In this document: positions 52,522 to 60,566 of the stretch, piece after piece
Position numbering within the stretch: position 1 is the first letter of the stretch
How the letters are laid out: each line of letters begins with the position of its first letter
NCBI GenBank assembly: GCA_965227065.1
Contig: CBDDFN010000012.1
Location: 1 to 64,000, forward strand
Length of the DNA: 64,000 nt
Source: CBDDFN01 sp965227065
Lineage (GTDB): Bacteria; Pseudomonadota; Alphaproteobacteria; SPJN01
Direction of reading: 5' to 3'
Made by a program: the position numbers and the translations under genes
The notes under the pieces: generated by a model
What the model was told of the DNA's origin: nothing
Databases searched by the model: none
The model's input: the letters and a program-made list of their open reading frames with translations, nothing else

Positions 52522-52956
52522 ATGCGGATTGTTGCGGGATATGTAGCGGCAGTTGTTGTAATGCTGGCACTGGGGGCGTTTACCGCCACCCAATATGATC
52601 TCAGTGCACTGGCCGCTGTCGGCGCGCCGGTCAGCATGGATCAGCGGCTGGCTATGGGACTTGCCAACATTCCCGCCATGGCGCAAATCTATGGCTCGCT
52701 GATTGCGGTGGGCTTTCTGATCGCTTTTGTGGTCGCAGGCTTCACCGTCAAGCCCTTGCCCCTGCCCCGCCCCGTCATCTATGCCGCCGCCGGACTGGTG
52801 GCGATTGCCGCCTTTCATTTATTGTCCGAGCCGGTGTTTTTCGGCGTGCCGCTGATTTCAGGCGCGCGCAGCCTGTCGGGCCTGATGGCACAGGCGGCCA
52901 TGGGGGCGGTTGCGGGCTTTGTCTTTGCCCTCATCACTCGTCCGAAACTTGCGTGA
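52522..52956 (+). CDS. hypothetical four-helix membrane protein
   Basis: A 144-residue protein with four hydrophobic helices (starting IVAGYVAAVVVMLALGAF, then IYGSLIAVGFLIAFVVAG, VIYAAAGLVAIAAFHLL, and AAMGAVAGFVFALIT). GAGGGG lies just before the ATG at 52522. Its last 23 bases overlap the end of the phage Rz1 gene on the opposite strand. It may be a host gene at the prophage junction or a phage-carried extra. A hairpin-like GTTGGCGC / GCGCTAAC lies in its leader. Confidence 0.7.
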   Translation: MRIVAGYVAAVVVMLALGAFTATQYDLSALAAVGAPVSMDQRLAMGLANIPAMAQIYGSLIAVGFLIAFVVAGFTVKPLPLPRPVIYAAAGLVAIAAFHLLSEPVFFGVPLISGARSLSGLMAQAAMGAVAGFVFALITRPKLA

Positions 52957-53191
52957 TGGCACGCAAGGCTTCCTTGTCTTCATTACAGCCTTCAAGTGCG
53001 GCCAGCAGATCAAGGATCAACCCCATCAGTTGCCGGTAGCTCGGTGTCTCTTCGGGGTATGGCGGCACCCGGCACGGCATCAGCAGCGCCCGGGGCGGTT
53101 CGGCGCGGACCAGCACCGGCTGCGGTGAAGGCCTCGCGCAGGACATCATCAAAAGGCTGAGCCACACCACGATCAGCGCACGTATCATCAT
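52934..53191 (-). CDS. phage outer-membrane spanin Rz1 (lipoprotein)
   Basis: An 85-residue lipoprotein. The start is one of two ATGs at 53191/53188, behind AAAGGAT. A signal sequence MMIRALIVVWLSLLMMSC ends at the lipobox cysteine; the next residues are proline-rich (ARPSPQPVLVRAEPP, then PCRVPPYPEETP), as in Rz1. The 5' part lies inside the Rz gene in another frame, the classic nested spanin arrangement. It joins Rz to bridge the periplasm in the last step of lysis. Its 3' end overlaps the convergent host-side gene. Confidence 0.83.
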   Translation of the reverse strand: MMIRALIVVWLSLLMMSCARPSPQPVLVRAEPPRALLMPCRVPPYPEETPSYRQLMGLILDLLAALEGCNEDKEALRAITQVSDE

Positions 53192-53465
53192 CGGCGATCC
53201 TTTCAAGCTTCTTGCGGGATTGGGAGAGGTCATCGGCAATGGCGCGTTTGCGTGTCTGAAGCGCGGCATAGGCCTGTTCGCGGCGTTTGAGATCATCGCT
53301 GAGCGCGGTGCGCGCACGCTCCGACGCTTCGGCAGCCGCACGGATCACGCCAAGCTCTTCGCGCGTCTCCTGCAGTTCAGAGACGGCAAACCACAGGCCA
53401 CCGGCGAGGGCGAGCATCACCCCGCCAAGCGCGCCGTAAAGCGCAAGGGGAAGGCTAGTCATCAT
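53010..53465 (-). CDS. phage inner-membrane spanin Rz
   Basis: A 151-residue protein with an N-terminal membrane helix (LPLALYGALGGVMLALAGGLWFAV) and a long coiled coil (about residues 30-95, e.g. ELQETREELGVIRAAAEAS, DDLKRREQAYAALQTRK), followed by a flexible Pro/Ala-rich tail. This is the architecture of Rz i-spanins. The nested Rz1 starts inside its last 60 codons. The first ATGs (53465/53462) overlap the preceding phage gene. Confidence 0.85.
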   Translation of the reverse strand: MMTSLPLALYGALGGVMLALAGGLWFAVSELQETREELGVIRAAAEASERARTALSDDLKRREQAYAALQTRKRAIADDLSQSRKKLERIADDDTCADRGVAQPFDDVLREAFTAAGAGPRRTAPGAADAVPGAAIPRRDTELPATDGVDP

Positions 53466-53778
53466 CCTCGCCCTCCTCCATCAACGCCCGTTCAATGCGC
53501 ACCATGTCGGGCAAAAGCGCCCAGGCTTGCGCGCCATCAACCGCCGCATCTGGCGCATCACGGTCAAGCGCGGCGCGGGCAAGCGCCAATCCGTTCAAAC
53601 ACAGCACAACCTGGCTGGGTTCAATTTCAACGCCCAGCACACCTGACCAGATGATGGCGATGCGCTCATAATGGGAATAGGCCCGGTCTGTGGCATCGCG
53701 CGCGCTCAACCGGCTGCGCACAGCTTCAAGAACGGATTTGGCATCGGCCTGGCCGCGCAACCGGGTGACGTCCCCCAT
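53455..53778 (-). CDS. phage protein, DUF6378-like
   Basis: A 107-residue protein from ATG 53778 (GGGAGG seven bases upstream; a GTG one codon earlier overlaps the holin-like gene stop). The core HYERIAIIWSGVLGVEIEPSQVVLCLN resembles the DUF6378 pattern of phages (IA..WS..LG..I...V). An acidic tail EEGEDDD closes the chain. T7 synteny would put a small terminase here, but the sequence agrees better with DUF6378. Function is unknown. Confidence 0.6.
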   Translation of the reverse strand: MGDVTRLRGQADAKSVLEAVRSRLSARDATDRAYSHYERIAIIWSGVLGVEIEPSQVVLCLNGLALARAALDRDAPDAAVDGAQAWALLPDMVRIERALMEEGEDDD

Positions 53779-53966
53779 CACTTATCCTCCCGCGCTGACA
53801 AGCTCTTGCCGCGTAACTCACGGATGGCGAGGTGAATGCGCAGGCCAAGCAGGACCAGCCCGCCGACAAGCGCAAGGGTTTCAGCCGTCTCGCGAAGATA
53901 ATCGAGCCAGACAAAAGAAGACACGGCCGCCGAAGCGACCGTGGTGTCAATCACAGTACGGTGCAT
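53778..53966 (-). CDS. small single-helix membrane protein, holin candidate
   Basis: A 62-residue protein starting MHRTVIDTTVASAAVSSF. One hydrophobic helix (about residues 30-47, LALVGGLVLLGLRIHLAI) is followed by a basic tail (RELRGKSLSAREDK). Size, topology and position just upstream of Rz/Rz1 are like the T7 gp17.5-type holin. The in-frame sequence farther upstream belongs to the esterase gene in another frame. It could also be an antiholin to the 93-residue protein at 56.6 kb. Confidence 0.6.
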   Translation of the reverse strand: MHRTVIDTTVASAAVSSFVWLDYLRETAETLALVGGLVLLGLRIHLAIRELRGKSLSAREDK

Positions 53967-53973
53967 AACAAAC

Positions 53974-55059
53974 CTATGGGGTGGGAGGACGGTAAAAACT
54001 GCGCAAGGGCTTTTCCTCATCCGGGTCCTCATGGATCGTGCGGATGAGATTGGCGCGGTCACTAAAGGCAACCTCACCAAACGGGGCATAGACAACAGGC
54101 CCGCTGGCGCTGAGCGGCGCTGCCAAAGACAATTGCAGCGTGTCGCCGATCCAGTCCGAACCGGTGATCGCAATTGGGACGAATGGTGTGTCGGCGTCGG
54201 CGATGGCAAGGGCTTCGGGATCGGCGGGCTTGTGAAACGGCGCCGCGTAGGCGGCCTCTGACGGTTCATAGCCAATGTCCAGATTGACCAATGTGGGCGA
54301 GCCTGTATCAAAGCCCACCGACAGGATTTTAGGACCCAGAGTCAGATTGGCGGTTTCCCCCAGCACGTGAATGGCAATCGCATCGGCCCAGCGGCGGGCG
54401 TAGATTTTCAACTGTTCGCGGCTGGGATGCACCGAATCTGAAAGCTCCAGATCATAATGCTCCCCGCCATGATGAATGTTGGCGTTGGATGCAATAAGCC
54501 CCAGATGGATCTGGCGGATGCGTTCAAGCCCCCAGCGCGTGTCTGCCCCGCTGCGCCGGCCAACCGGGTTGATCAGTATGGCGGGGGTCTTGGGGGTCTC
54601 TGCGGCCTGGGCCATGGCAATGAACTCGGCAAAGATCGTTTCAAGTGCCGATTGATACGCTGCCATCCGGCCCGTCATGGCCGCATTGTCTTCCGCATCG
54701 GTCAGAATGCCCGAATCGGCCTCGCCCTGACCCCAGCACAGAACATCAATCGTGTTGGCAAGGCCCGCAACAATGTCGCCGTAAAATTTGATCAGTTGAC
54801 CAGTATCGCCGGGATCAGCGGCACGCGTCCAATAGCCTGACGAGGAGCCTGCCTCGATCTTATGGTCATAAACCGCGAACGAGCCGCCCGACGCCAGATC
54901 AATCAGATCGGCGCTTGCATTGGGGGTCTTTTCAATCAGCCGGGCAATGAACTCTGCTGCGCCTGCGCGATAGTTCAACAGATCAGGCAGCGATTGGCCC
55001 GCCAGACCGACAACATAGTCGCGCGGGCTGCGCGGGGTGGATTGGAGTGTCAGGGCCAT
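53974..55059 (-). CDS. phage SASA/GDSL-type carbohydrate esterase
   Basis: A 361-residue SGNH-type hydrolase of the sialate O-acetylesterase (SASA) kind. The nucleophile block is GLAGQSLPD (S23), the oxyanion block VLCWGQGEADSG (110-117), and the catalytic pair DSVHPS (D208, H211). A beta-rich C-terminal domain of about 130 residues follows, perhaps for trimerisation or virion attachment. Together with the tailspike it should deacetylate surface polysaccharide. It overlaps the fibre gene stop by one base. Confidence 0.82.
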   Translation of the reverse strand: MALTLQSTPRSPRDYVVGLAGQSLPDLLNYRAGAAEFIARLIEKTPNASADLIDLASGGSFAVYDHKIEAGSSSGYWTRAADPGDTGQLIKFYGDIVAGLANTIDVLCWGQGEADSGILTDAEDNAAMTGRMAAYQSALETIFAEFIAMAQAAETPKTPAILINPVGRRSGADTRWGLERIRQIHLGLIASNANIHHGGEHYDLELSDSVHPSREQLKIYARRWADAIAIHVLGETANLTLGPKILSVGFDTGSPTLVNLDIGYEPSEAAYAAPFHKPADPEALAIADADTPFVPIAITGSDWIGDTLQLSLAAPLSASGPVVYAPFGEVAFSDRANLIRTIHEDPDEEKPLRSFYRPPTP

Positions 55060-56582
55060 CAGCTTTCCTCATCCATTTGAAGATTGGCGATTTCGACAAC
55101 CGCGCGCACGATTTTGGTGTTGGGGTTGTAGAACTGAACTTTGCCCGCCGGGGTTGGATTGTCGGGCGTATTTCCCATCACGCGGATGGGTTCATATTCG
55201 GCTGGGGTGATGTGGCTGGGCGCATCATCATCGACCAGGAAATATGGCTCGATCGCTGTTACGTAGAACCCCTCAACATTGGACAGATGATCATAGGGCG
55301 TTGCCTGGCTGAAGCCGTCCGGCAGCTCAATCAATGAAGCGTTGGCGGGATTGTCCCCACTGCCATGGGGCAGAATGCTCCACACACCGATGAGACGCCA
55401 TTTGCCATCGGCTTCCTGGTACCATCGCTTGATTGTCGTCACCGCACCATGATCGGCTTGCGCCGCGTCGGGATAACTATGGGCGGCCGCGATGAAATAG
55501 GTTCCAGCGCCGGTCCGTCGTATGGTGACAAAATCCCCCGGACCCATCAGCAGCACTTCATCAAGACTGCTCAGCCCGGCAAATTTGCACCCCGGCCCGG
55601 GGTCTAGCGCACAGGTCTCAGCCGCACCATTGGCGAAGTGATAGGGTTTGTAAAAATCAAGGTAGTGCAGATCGAACACCACATGGCCCGAATTGCCGAC
55701 ATTGTCATAGCTTTCATTCCAGTGAACCGTGTGGGCATCTTCAGAATTAACCACCACAATCGTATCGGCATGTTCGGGCAGGTAGAGATTGCGCAACCCG
55801 CTGTCGAAACCAAGCTCTGAGATGCGCACCTGTTCAACCGTGCCGGTGCCGGTGTTGGCTACGGGAAAGTAGAGATTATCATCAGGCAGGCTGCGCTGAT
55901 TGGCTGACCGGATCGTGTCGTAATTCAGCGGCACAAAATCCGCCGCCGTTTCATGGACATCCTGTCGCTTGGCCTCAACCTCATCGGCAATGGCGGTCAA
56001 TGTTTCAACATTTATGTCAAAGGCAGTTTCAAGCGCGGCAAATTCCGACTGGGTCAGGCTGGATGCGCGTGGCGCCCCGCTTAGCGGATCAAAGACCAAG
56101 AACCGGTCCCGCCGTTCGGCAATGGAAGGCAGCGTCCCGACCGGTGTCGTGACCTCTTCGCTATAACTATCGGCCCCCGGCGCGTCGCCTGCGGGAAAAT
56201 GCAGACTGCGGGCAAGTTGGTCGGCAAGTTGCTGGTCGATCATGCGGCTGTGATCAAGCGCCTGTTCAATCCGCTGGGACGCAAATTCGGTATCAACATC
56301 AAAGTCGGCGGGCTGCGTCACCGCCATGGTTCTAACAAGGGTGATCACCTCGCCAGATTGCGGCACATGCTCTTCATCAAAGGTGATTGTGCCGCCAAAA
56401 GGCGAGCCCTCACCCTCAAGTTCATAATGCTGGCCAAGCTGGGCAAGTGAGATTTCACCCGTGGTGAGCCGGCGGTAAACGGTGAGATCACCGGGCTGAA
56501 GAATGGGAAAGGGAAAAGAAAAGGCGCGCGAAGCGCCATCGCCCTCAATCGCGATTGAGGCCGTTTCGGTCGAGATCGTCAT
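55059..56582 (-). CDS. phage tail fibre with T7-type N-terminal anchor
   Basis: A 507-residue receptor-binding protein. The start at 56582 follows AAGGATCGGCT. Residues 1-125 form a T7-fibre-like anchor (GDGASRAFSFPFPILQPGDLTVY, VRTMAVTQPADFDVDTEF, RIEQALDHSRMIDQQLADQL). The remainder is beta-rich, with repeated aspartate and glycine turns, and no recognised enzyme motif. The anchor is clearly paralogous to that of the tailspike gene at 57-60 kb. Confidence 0.82.
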   Translation of the reverse strand: MTISTETASIAIEGDGASRAFSFPFPILQPGDLTVYRRLTTGEISLAQLGQHYELEGEGSPFGGTITFDEEHVPQSGEVITLVRTMAVTQPADFDVDTEFASQRIEQALDHSRMIDQQLADQLARSLHFPAGDAPGADSYSEEVTTPVGTLPSIAERRDRFLVFDPLSGAPRASSLTQSEFAALETAFDINVETLTAIADEVEAKRQDVHETAADFVPLNYDTIRSANQRSLPDDNLYFPVANTGTGTVEQVRISELGFDSGLRNLYLPEHADTIVVVNSEDAHTVHWNESYDNVGNSGHVVFDLHYLDFYKPYHFANGAAETCALDPGPGCKFAGLSSLDEVLLMGPGDFVTIRRTGAGTYFIAAAHSYPDAAQADHGAVTTIKRWYQEADGKWRLIGVWSILPHGSGDNPANASLIELPDGFSQATPYDHLSNVEGFYVTAIEPYFLVDDDAPSHITPAEYEPIRVMGNTPDNPTPAGKVQFYNPNTKIVRAVVEIANLQMDEES

Positions 56583-56635
56583 AGCCGATCCTTGTCTGTT
56601 TACGGGGTCAGTTGGCTGGGGAGACAGCTGGGACG

Positions 56636-56914
56636 TCAGCTGGGGAGGTTGGAGGTCGCAGCGTGCTTGCGCCGCCACATATAATTGCCGGTGGCCGCCG
56701 CCTGGACGGTGCTGGCGCCAAAAATTGCCGCCCATTGATCAGGCATGGTGATTAAAACAACCACCATGCCGATCAGCCCGACCCACAGTGTGAGCTTGGA
56801 CAGTGACACCACGGTGCGGTTCGGCTCCATCAGGTTGAGCAGGCGTAACAGTTTGAACGCCGGGCTCGTTCCGGCGAAATAGTGATCACCAGATAGCATC
56901 AAAGCCCCGGTCAT
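56636..56914 (-). CDS. phage membrane protein, holin-like
   Basis: A 92-residue protein; start ATG 56914, or 56899 (MLSGDHYF), which has a better upstream GGGG. One strong helix (SKLTLWVGLIGMVVVLITM) and a weaker second (AAIFGASTVQAAATG) with a basic end (MWRRKHA). It lies right after the endolysin gene, overlapping its end, as expected of a holin partner. Not matched to a named family. Confidence 0.6.
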   Translation of the reverse strand: MTGALMLSGDHYFAGTSPAFKLLRLLNLMEPNRTVVSLSKLTLWVGLIGMVVVLITMPDQWAAIFGASTVQAAATGNYMWRRKHAATSNLPS

Positions 56915-57245
56915 CAACGTGAACGAAGCTGCGATAGTGAATGCCCAAACCCTGAAACCCTACCGCGCGGGCGGCATCAATCAGGGTCTGCTTGTCATGG
57001 CCATCAAGGGCTATGTCGAAGGCTGTCGATGCCCGCTGCGGCGTTGACAGATGCTGGCTGTTGGCCGCACCGCCCACAGACTTGTTGTGCTGCGGGCAAC
57101 GGGCGGCGGAATTGATGGTGAGCGGCCCCATCCGGTCGCGCAGCGCCTGCAGCTTATCAAGGGCGGCCTGCGAGATATGGGCGATACCGCAACAAGGACA
57201 GGCAAGCTCAGCCCGGGTGAAGTTGGGACGCAGATACGCGGTCAT
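56886..57245 (-). CDS. phage endolysin, peptidase M15 (D-Ala-D-Ala carboxypeptidase-like)
   Basis: A 119-residue zinc peptidase of the M15_3 type. The zinc ligands are H65 (SQHL), D77 (AFDIAL) and H109 (FVHVD). N-terminal NFTRAELACPCCG is typical of these phage lysins. It cleaves peptide crosslinks or stem peptides of peptidoglycan. The ATG at 57245 overlaps the tailspike stop (ATGA). A host enzyme is excluded by position and size. Confidence 0.88.
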   Translation of the reverse strand: MTAYLRPNFTRAELACPCCGIAHISQAALDKLQALRDRMGPLTINSAARCPQHNKSVGGAANSQHLSTPQRASTAFDIALDGHDKQTLIDAARAVGFQGLGIHYRSFVHVDDRGFDAIW

Positions 57246-60200
57246 GGCAGCCACCAGAATTCAACCGCCCATTTCGACAAATCAAGCGTTTGCTCGCCCG
57301 CAACAGGGTCCAGTGTTCCGGTTGCACCACCAATATAGCCATACGCCGTGAGCGTACCGGCATCGGCCTGCACGACAATCGGCTCATAGCTTCCGCCCAG
57401 TTCGCCGACCGAGGAGACTGTCAGCGCATCATACTGGGCAAAGTCACCATCACCGCCGGCATCGGTACAAACAAGATGCACACCGAAGACGGAGGGCCGG
57501 GCAGCCTCTCCATGGGTCACACTGATGCCCCCCGCCACATGCAGATCGGCGGCCGATATCTGCGCGCTGCGCACCGGCGTCTCGCCGCGCGCCACCCAGT
57601 TGCTGCCATTATAGATCCAGTAGTCGGGCTTGCCCGGCCCCATATCCGAGTTGATCACCTGATCCCCGCGAAAGGCCGTCAGCGTTGGCACCGCCGTCCC
57701 TGCCCCGCGCACATTGTTGTAGGCGACAAAGGATTGGGCGGCGGCAATCTCATTGGCGCCGCCGGGGTTTTCAAAATCAATCGAGGGATCATCGTCATCG
57801 ATGTCGAGAACATTGTCGTGGAAACAAAGCCCCGTCACAGCCTCAACATCGGGACTGGTCGTCATGTGATCAATGAAAATGGCCGGCCGGCCGCTGGCGG
57901 GAATGTTGAACCGGTTGGATGATACGGTCAGCTGATCAATATTTCCCGCCGGGATCCTGATCGCAAAGCCATTGGACAGGGTGAAATTATTGTCGGCAAT
58001 CACAAGATTGTTGACCGCGGAAAACGCGCCGGTCGTCCCATCCTTATATCCCAGCAGGATACAGTTTGACGTGTCGGGCAGCGTGCCGCTTTCGACGAAC
58101 ACATTGTTGCGGATGAAAAGCTCGCCCCCGCCGTCAAACTCGCTGACCTGAATGGCGCGGTTGGAATAGACAAAGCGGTTATTCTCAATCGAGACATAGC
58201 CAATGGCCGATGTTGAGAACATCTGGAAACAGGCATAGCCTTCAAAACTGTTGGAAAAAATCGCCACCTCTTCAATCGGCAAATCAAACTTGATGCCGTC
58301 CGGCACATTGACGAAGCGATTGCCCGCAATGGTCAGCCGTGATGTCCGGTCCGTCAGGTCGATTCCGTGTCCGCCGCCGCCATCAACCGCCACCCCGTCA
58401 TAGGCGATCAGATTGTTGGAGATGACCGCTTCTTCCCATGCCTGAACTTCTGAATTGTTCTGCAGATTGACCGTGTTGATCTTGCGGCTTACCCGGATGG
58501 TTGCGCCATCAAGCGGCACATGACCCGCATTGAAGATGACCTTGAAGGGCTGACGTGTGATTACCCCCCACGGTTCCGCCCCTTCGACGATATAGTCTTG
58601 ATCGGCGCCATAGAGTTTTTCCACACCATCAATCGTAACAGTGATGTCGGGTTCTCCGCCCCATTTGATGCGGAACTGGCCATCGGCAGAAACCGTCCGG
58701 CCACCATCAAGCGTGATGGTCTGATCACCAATATTGACGGTATAGTCATCGCCATACGTCAATGTCACCCAGGTGCCGTCGACTTTCTCGCGCACAAGCA
58801 AGACATCGCCCGACGGGACTTCATAGCCATACGCGATGACATTTTCCCCGACATCGTCCTCATCGCTCGTATAGGTCTTGCGGCCAAAATAAAATGGAAA
58901 GGGCGTGTCAAATGTGCTGGTTGCGCCATCGGCGGTGAACTCAACGGCGTAATCCGTCACAAAATTATTGCCATCGACCAGCACATAGCGCACTCGCGCG
59001 GCCTCATCATCCAGCACCGATTCCCGGCCTTTTTTGATTTCAAGCTGCGAGGCGTAATTGCTGTAAAACTGGTTTGACTGGACCAGGATGCGCTTGCCGG
59101 CCGCCATATTGATGTCACAGCCATCGCGCGCATTATTGTAGCAAATATTGTTGGCCACAATCAGCGTGTCGGTGACCGATCCTTCATCGGTGCCGATTTT
59201 CAAACCATCGCCATCATTGTTCCAGCATGTATTATTGAGCAGATAGTTCCGCATGCCCCCGGTGATCGCCATGGGCCAGCTTGGTTCGATATTCGGCGCA
59301 ATGGCGGTGGTGCCGGTGCATTTGTTACCGACGACATAAAGGTCTTCACAGCGAATGCCGCGGACCTGGTGACGGCCCCGTTCAAAGAAGCAGTCCATGA
59401 CCGCACAATGACGCGCCGGGAATTTTTGCGGGTCAAACACACCCTCTTCGATTTCAACCATTTCGGTTTTTTCATCGATCAGGACCATATGTTTGGGAAA
59501 GGCGCGGGTGTTGGCATCGACCGCTTGGGTGCCGATGAAGCGTAGCCGCTCAAAAATCACCCGGTCACTGACCGAGCGGAACATGTAATAAGGCTGAACA
59601 GAGGGCGCATCATCGTCAATGTCACCATATGTGTCATAGGCGATCGGCGGCTCAGAAAAGCTTTCGTCGGGAGGCGCGGGCAATAAGACGGCATGATCCT
59701 CGCTGAACAATCTGCACGGCGCGGGAATGTCCACCCCTTGCACCCGGTAGATCCCGCCGGTGAAATCAACCGCCCCGGCGGCCTCAACCCCCGCCCCCGG
59801 ATCGGCGGCGGATGCGCGTTGGCAGGCTTTGTCGACGGCCGCCTGAATGGCTTGGCTATCATCGGTGATACCATCACCCACCGCGCCGAAATCCTTCACA
59901 TGCAGGACATTGGAAAAACGCTCTGCCAGGGAGCGCAGGGTCGTCGTCCCGGCGGCCAGAATTTGCGCAGTGGAGGGATTTTCAAGACCGCCCGTTCCGT
60001 CAATCAGCAACCCGTCCAACTGATCAAGCGTCAGCGTGGCACTGACCGTGGGTTGTCCTTGCGCATCAAAGCCCAGAACCCGGCCCGCGCGCGCACTATC
60101 GGATGGCAAGATCATCTCGGGCTGGGTATCGACCCCGTCCAGAACGCGCGCCCGCACGCTTCTGTCCACACGCTCATGAAGGTCGGCGAGCTGCATGGCA

Positions 60201-60529
60201 ACCCGGTCAAGGCTTTCTTCGATCCGCTCTGAGGGAAACTCGGTATCCTTGTCATAATCAGCTGGCTGATTGACCGGCGTGCGGCGCAAAAGAAGCACTT
60301 TGGCCCCTGGTGCGGGCGGTGAGAAAAAGCTCACCGTGCCGCCATCGGGATGACCGGCATCAAGGATTTTATAGTCACTGCCCCGCACCGCCAGGCTTTC
60401 AGAGCCAAGCGGGCTGAGCAGATGAACGTCCAGATCGCTGGGCGCGGCAATCTCGAAGGGAAACACAAAGTCGGTCGAGACGCCGTCGCACACAAAGCGC
60501 ACCGACGCCTTCTGGGTCGTGATGGTCAT
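57242..60529 (-). CDS. phage tailspike with T7-type anchor and pectate-lyase-like beta-helix
   Basis: A 1095-residue tailspike. Residues 1-130 form the fibre anchor (GVSTDFVFPFEIAAPSDLDV, RRTPVNQPADYDKDTEF, ERIEESLDRVAMQLADL). At about 205-260 the pectate-lyase-3-type start LHVKDFGAVGDGITDDSQAI opens a right-handed parallel beta-helix with many N-N ladder turns (NNTCWNNDGDG, ANNICYNNARDG). Between about 525 and 685 lies a different beta module (TFDTPFPFYFGR, TYGDDYTVNIGDQTITLDGG) resembling a second anchor-like domain inserted in the helix. A capsule or LPS depolymerase function is likely. Confidence 0.85.
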   Translation of the reverse strand: MTITTQKASVRFVCDGVSTDFVFPFEIAAPSDLDVHLLSPLGSESLAVRGSDYKILDAGHPDGGTVSFFSPPAPGAKVLLLRRTPVNQPADYDKDTEFPSERIEESLDRVAMQLADLHERVDRSVRARVLDGVDTQPEMILPSDSARAGRVLGFDAQGQPTVSATLTLDQLDGLLIDGTGGLENPSTAQILAAGTTTLRSLAERFSNVLHVKDFGAVGDGITDDSQAIQAAVDKACQRASAADPGAGVEAAGAVDFTGGIYRVQGVDIPAPCRLFSEDHAVLLPAPPDESFSEPPIAYDTYGDIDDDAPSVQPYYMFRSVSDRVIFERLRFIGTQAVDANTRAFPKHMVLIDEKTEMVEIEEGVFDPQKFPARHCAVMDCFFERGRHQVRGIRCEDLYVVGNKCTGTTAIAPNIEPSWPMAITGGMRNYLLNNTCWNNDGDGLKIGTDEGSVTDTLIVANNICYNNARDGCDINMAAGKRILVQSNQFYSNYASQLEIKKGRESVLDDEAARVRYVLVDGNNFVTDYAVEFTADGATSTFDTPFPFYFGRKTYTSDEDDVGENVIAYGYEVPSGDVLLVREKVDGTWVTLTYGDDYTVNIGDQTITLDGGRTVSADGQFRIKWGGEPDITVTIDGVEKLYGADQDYIVEGAEPWGVITRQPFKVIFNAGHVPLDGATIRVSRKINTVNLQNNSEVQAWEEAVISNNLIAYDGVAVDGGGGHGIDLTDRTSRLTIAGNRFVNVPDGIKFDLPIEEVAIFSNSFEGYACFQMFSTSAIGYVSIENNRFVYSNRAIQVSEFDGGGELFIRNNVFVESGTLPDTSNCILLGYKDGTTGAFSAVNNLVIADNNFTLSNGFAIRIPAGNIDQLTVSSNRFNIPASGRPAIFIDHMTTSPDVEAVTGLCFHDNVLDIDDDDPSIDFENPGGANEIAAAQSFVAYNNVRGAGTAVPTLTAFRGDQVINSDMGPGKPDYWIYNGSNWVARGETPVRSAQISAADLHVAGGISVTHGEAARPSVFGVHLVCTDAGGDGDFAQYDALTVSSVGELGGSYEPIVVQADAGTLTAYGYIGGATGTLDPVAGEQTLDLSKWAVEFWWLP

Positions 60530-60566
60530 GACACATCCAGTATTTTAAAAATGAAAAATAGGCAGA

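Noticed and set aside
53455..53778. Small terminase subunit of a T7-like phage
   Set aside because: Synteny suggested it, but the HYERIAIIWSGVLG...V pattern fits DUF6378 better and no DNA-binding helix-turn-helix is visible.
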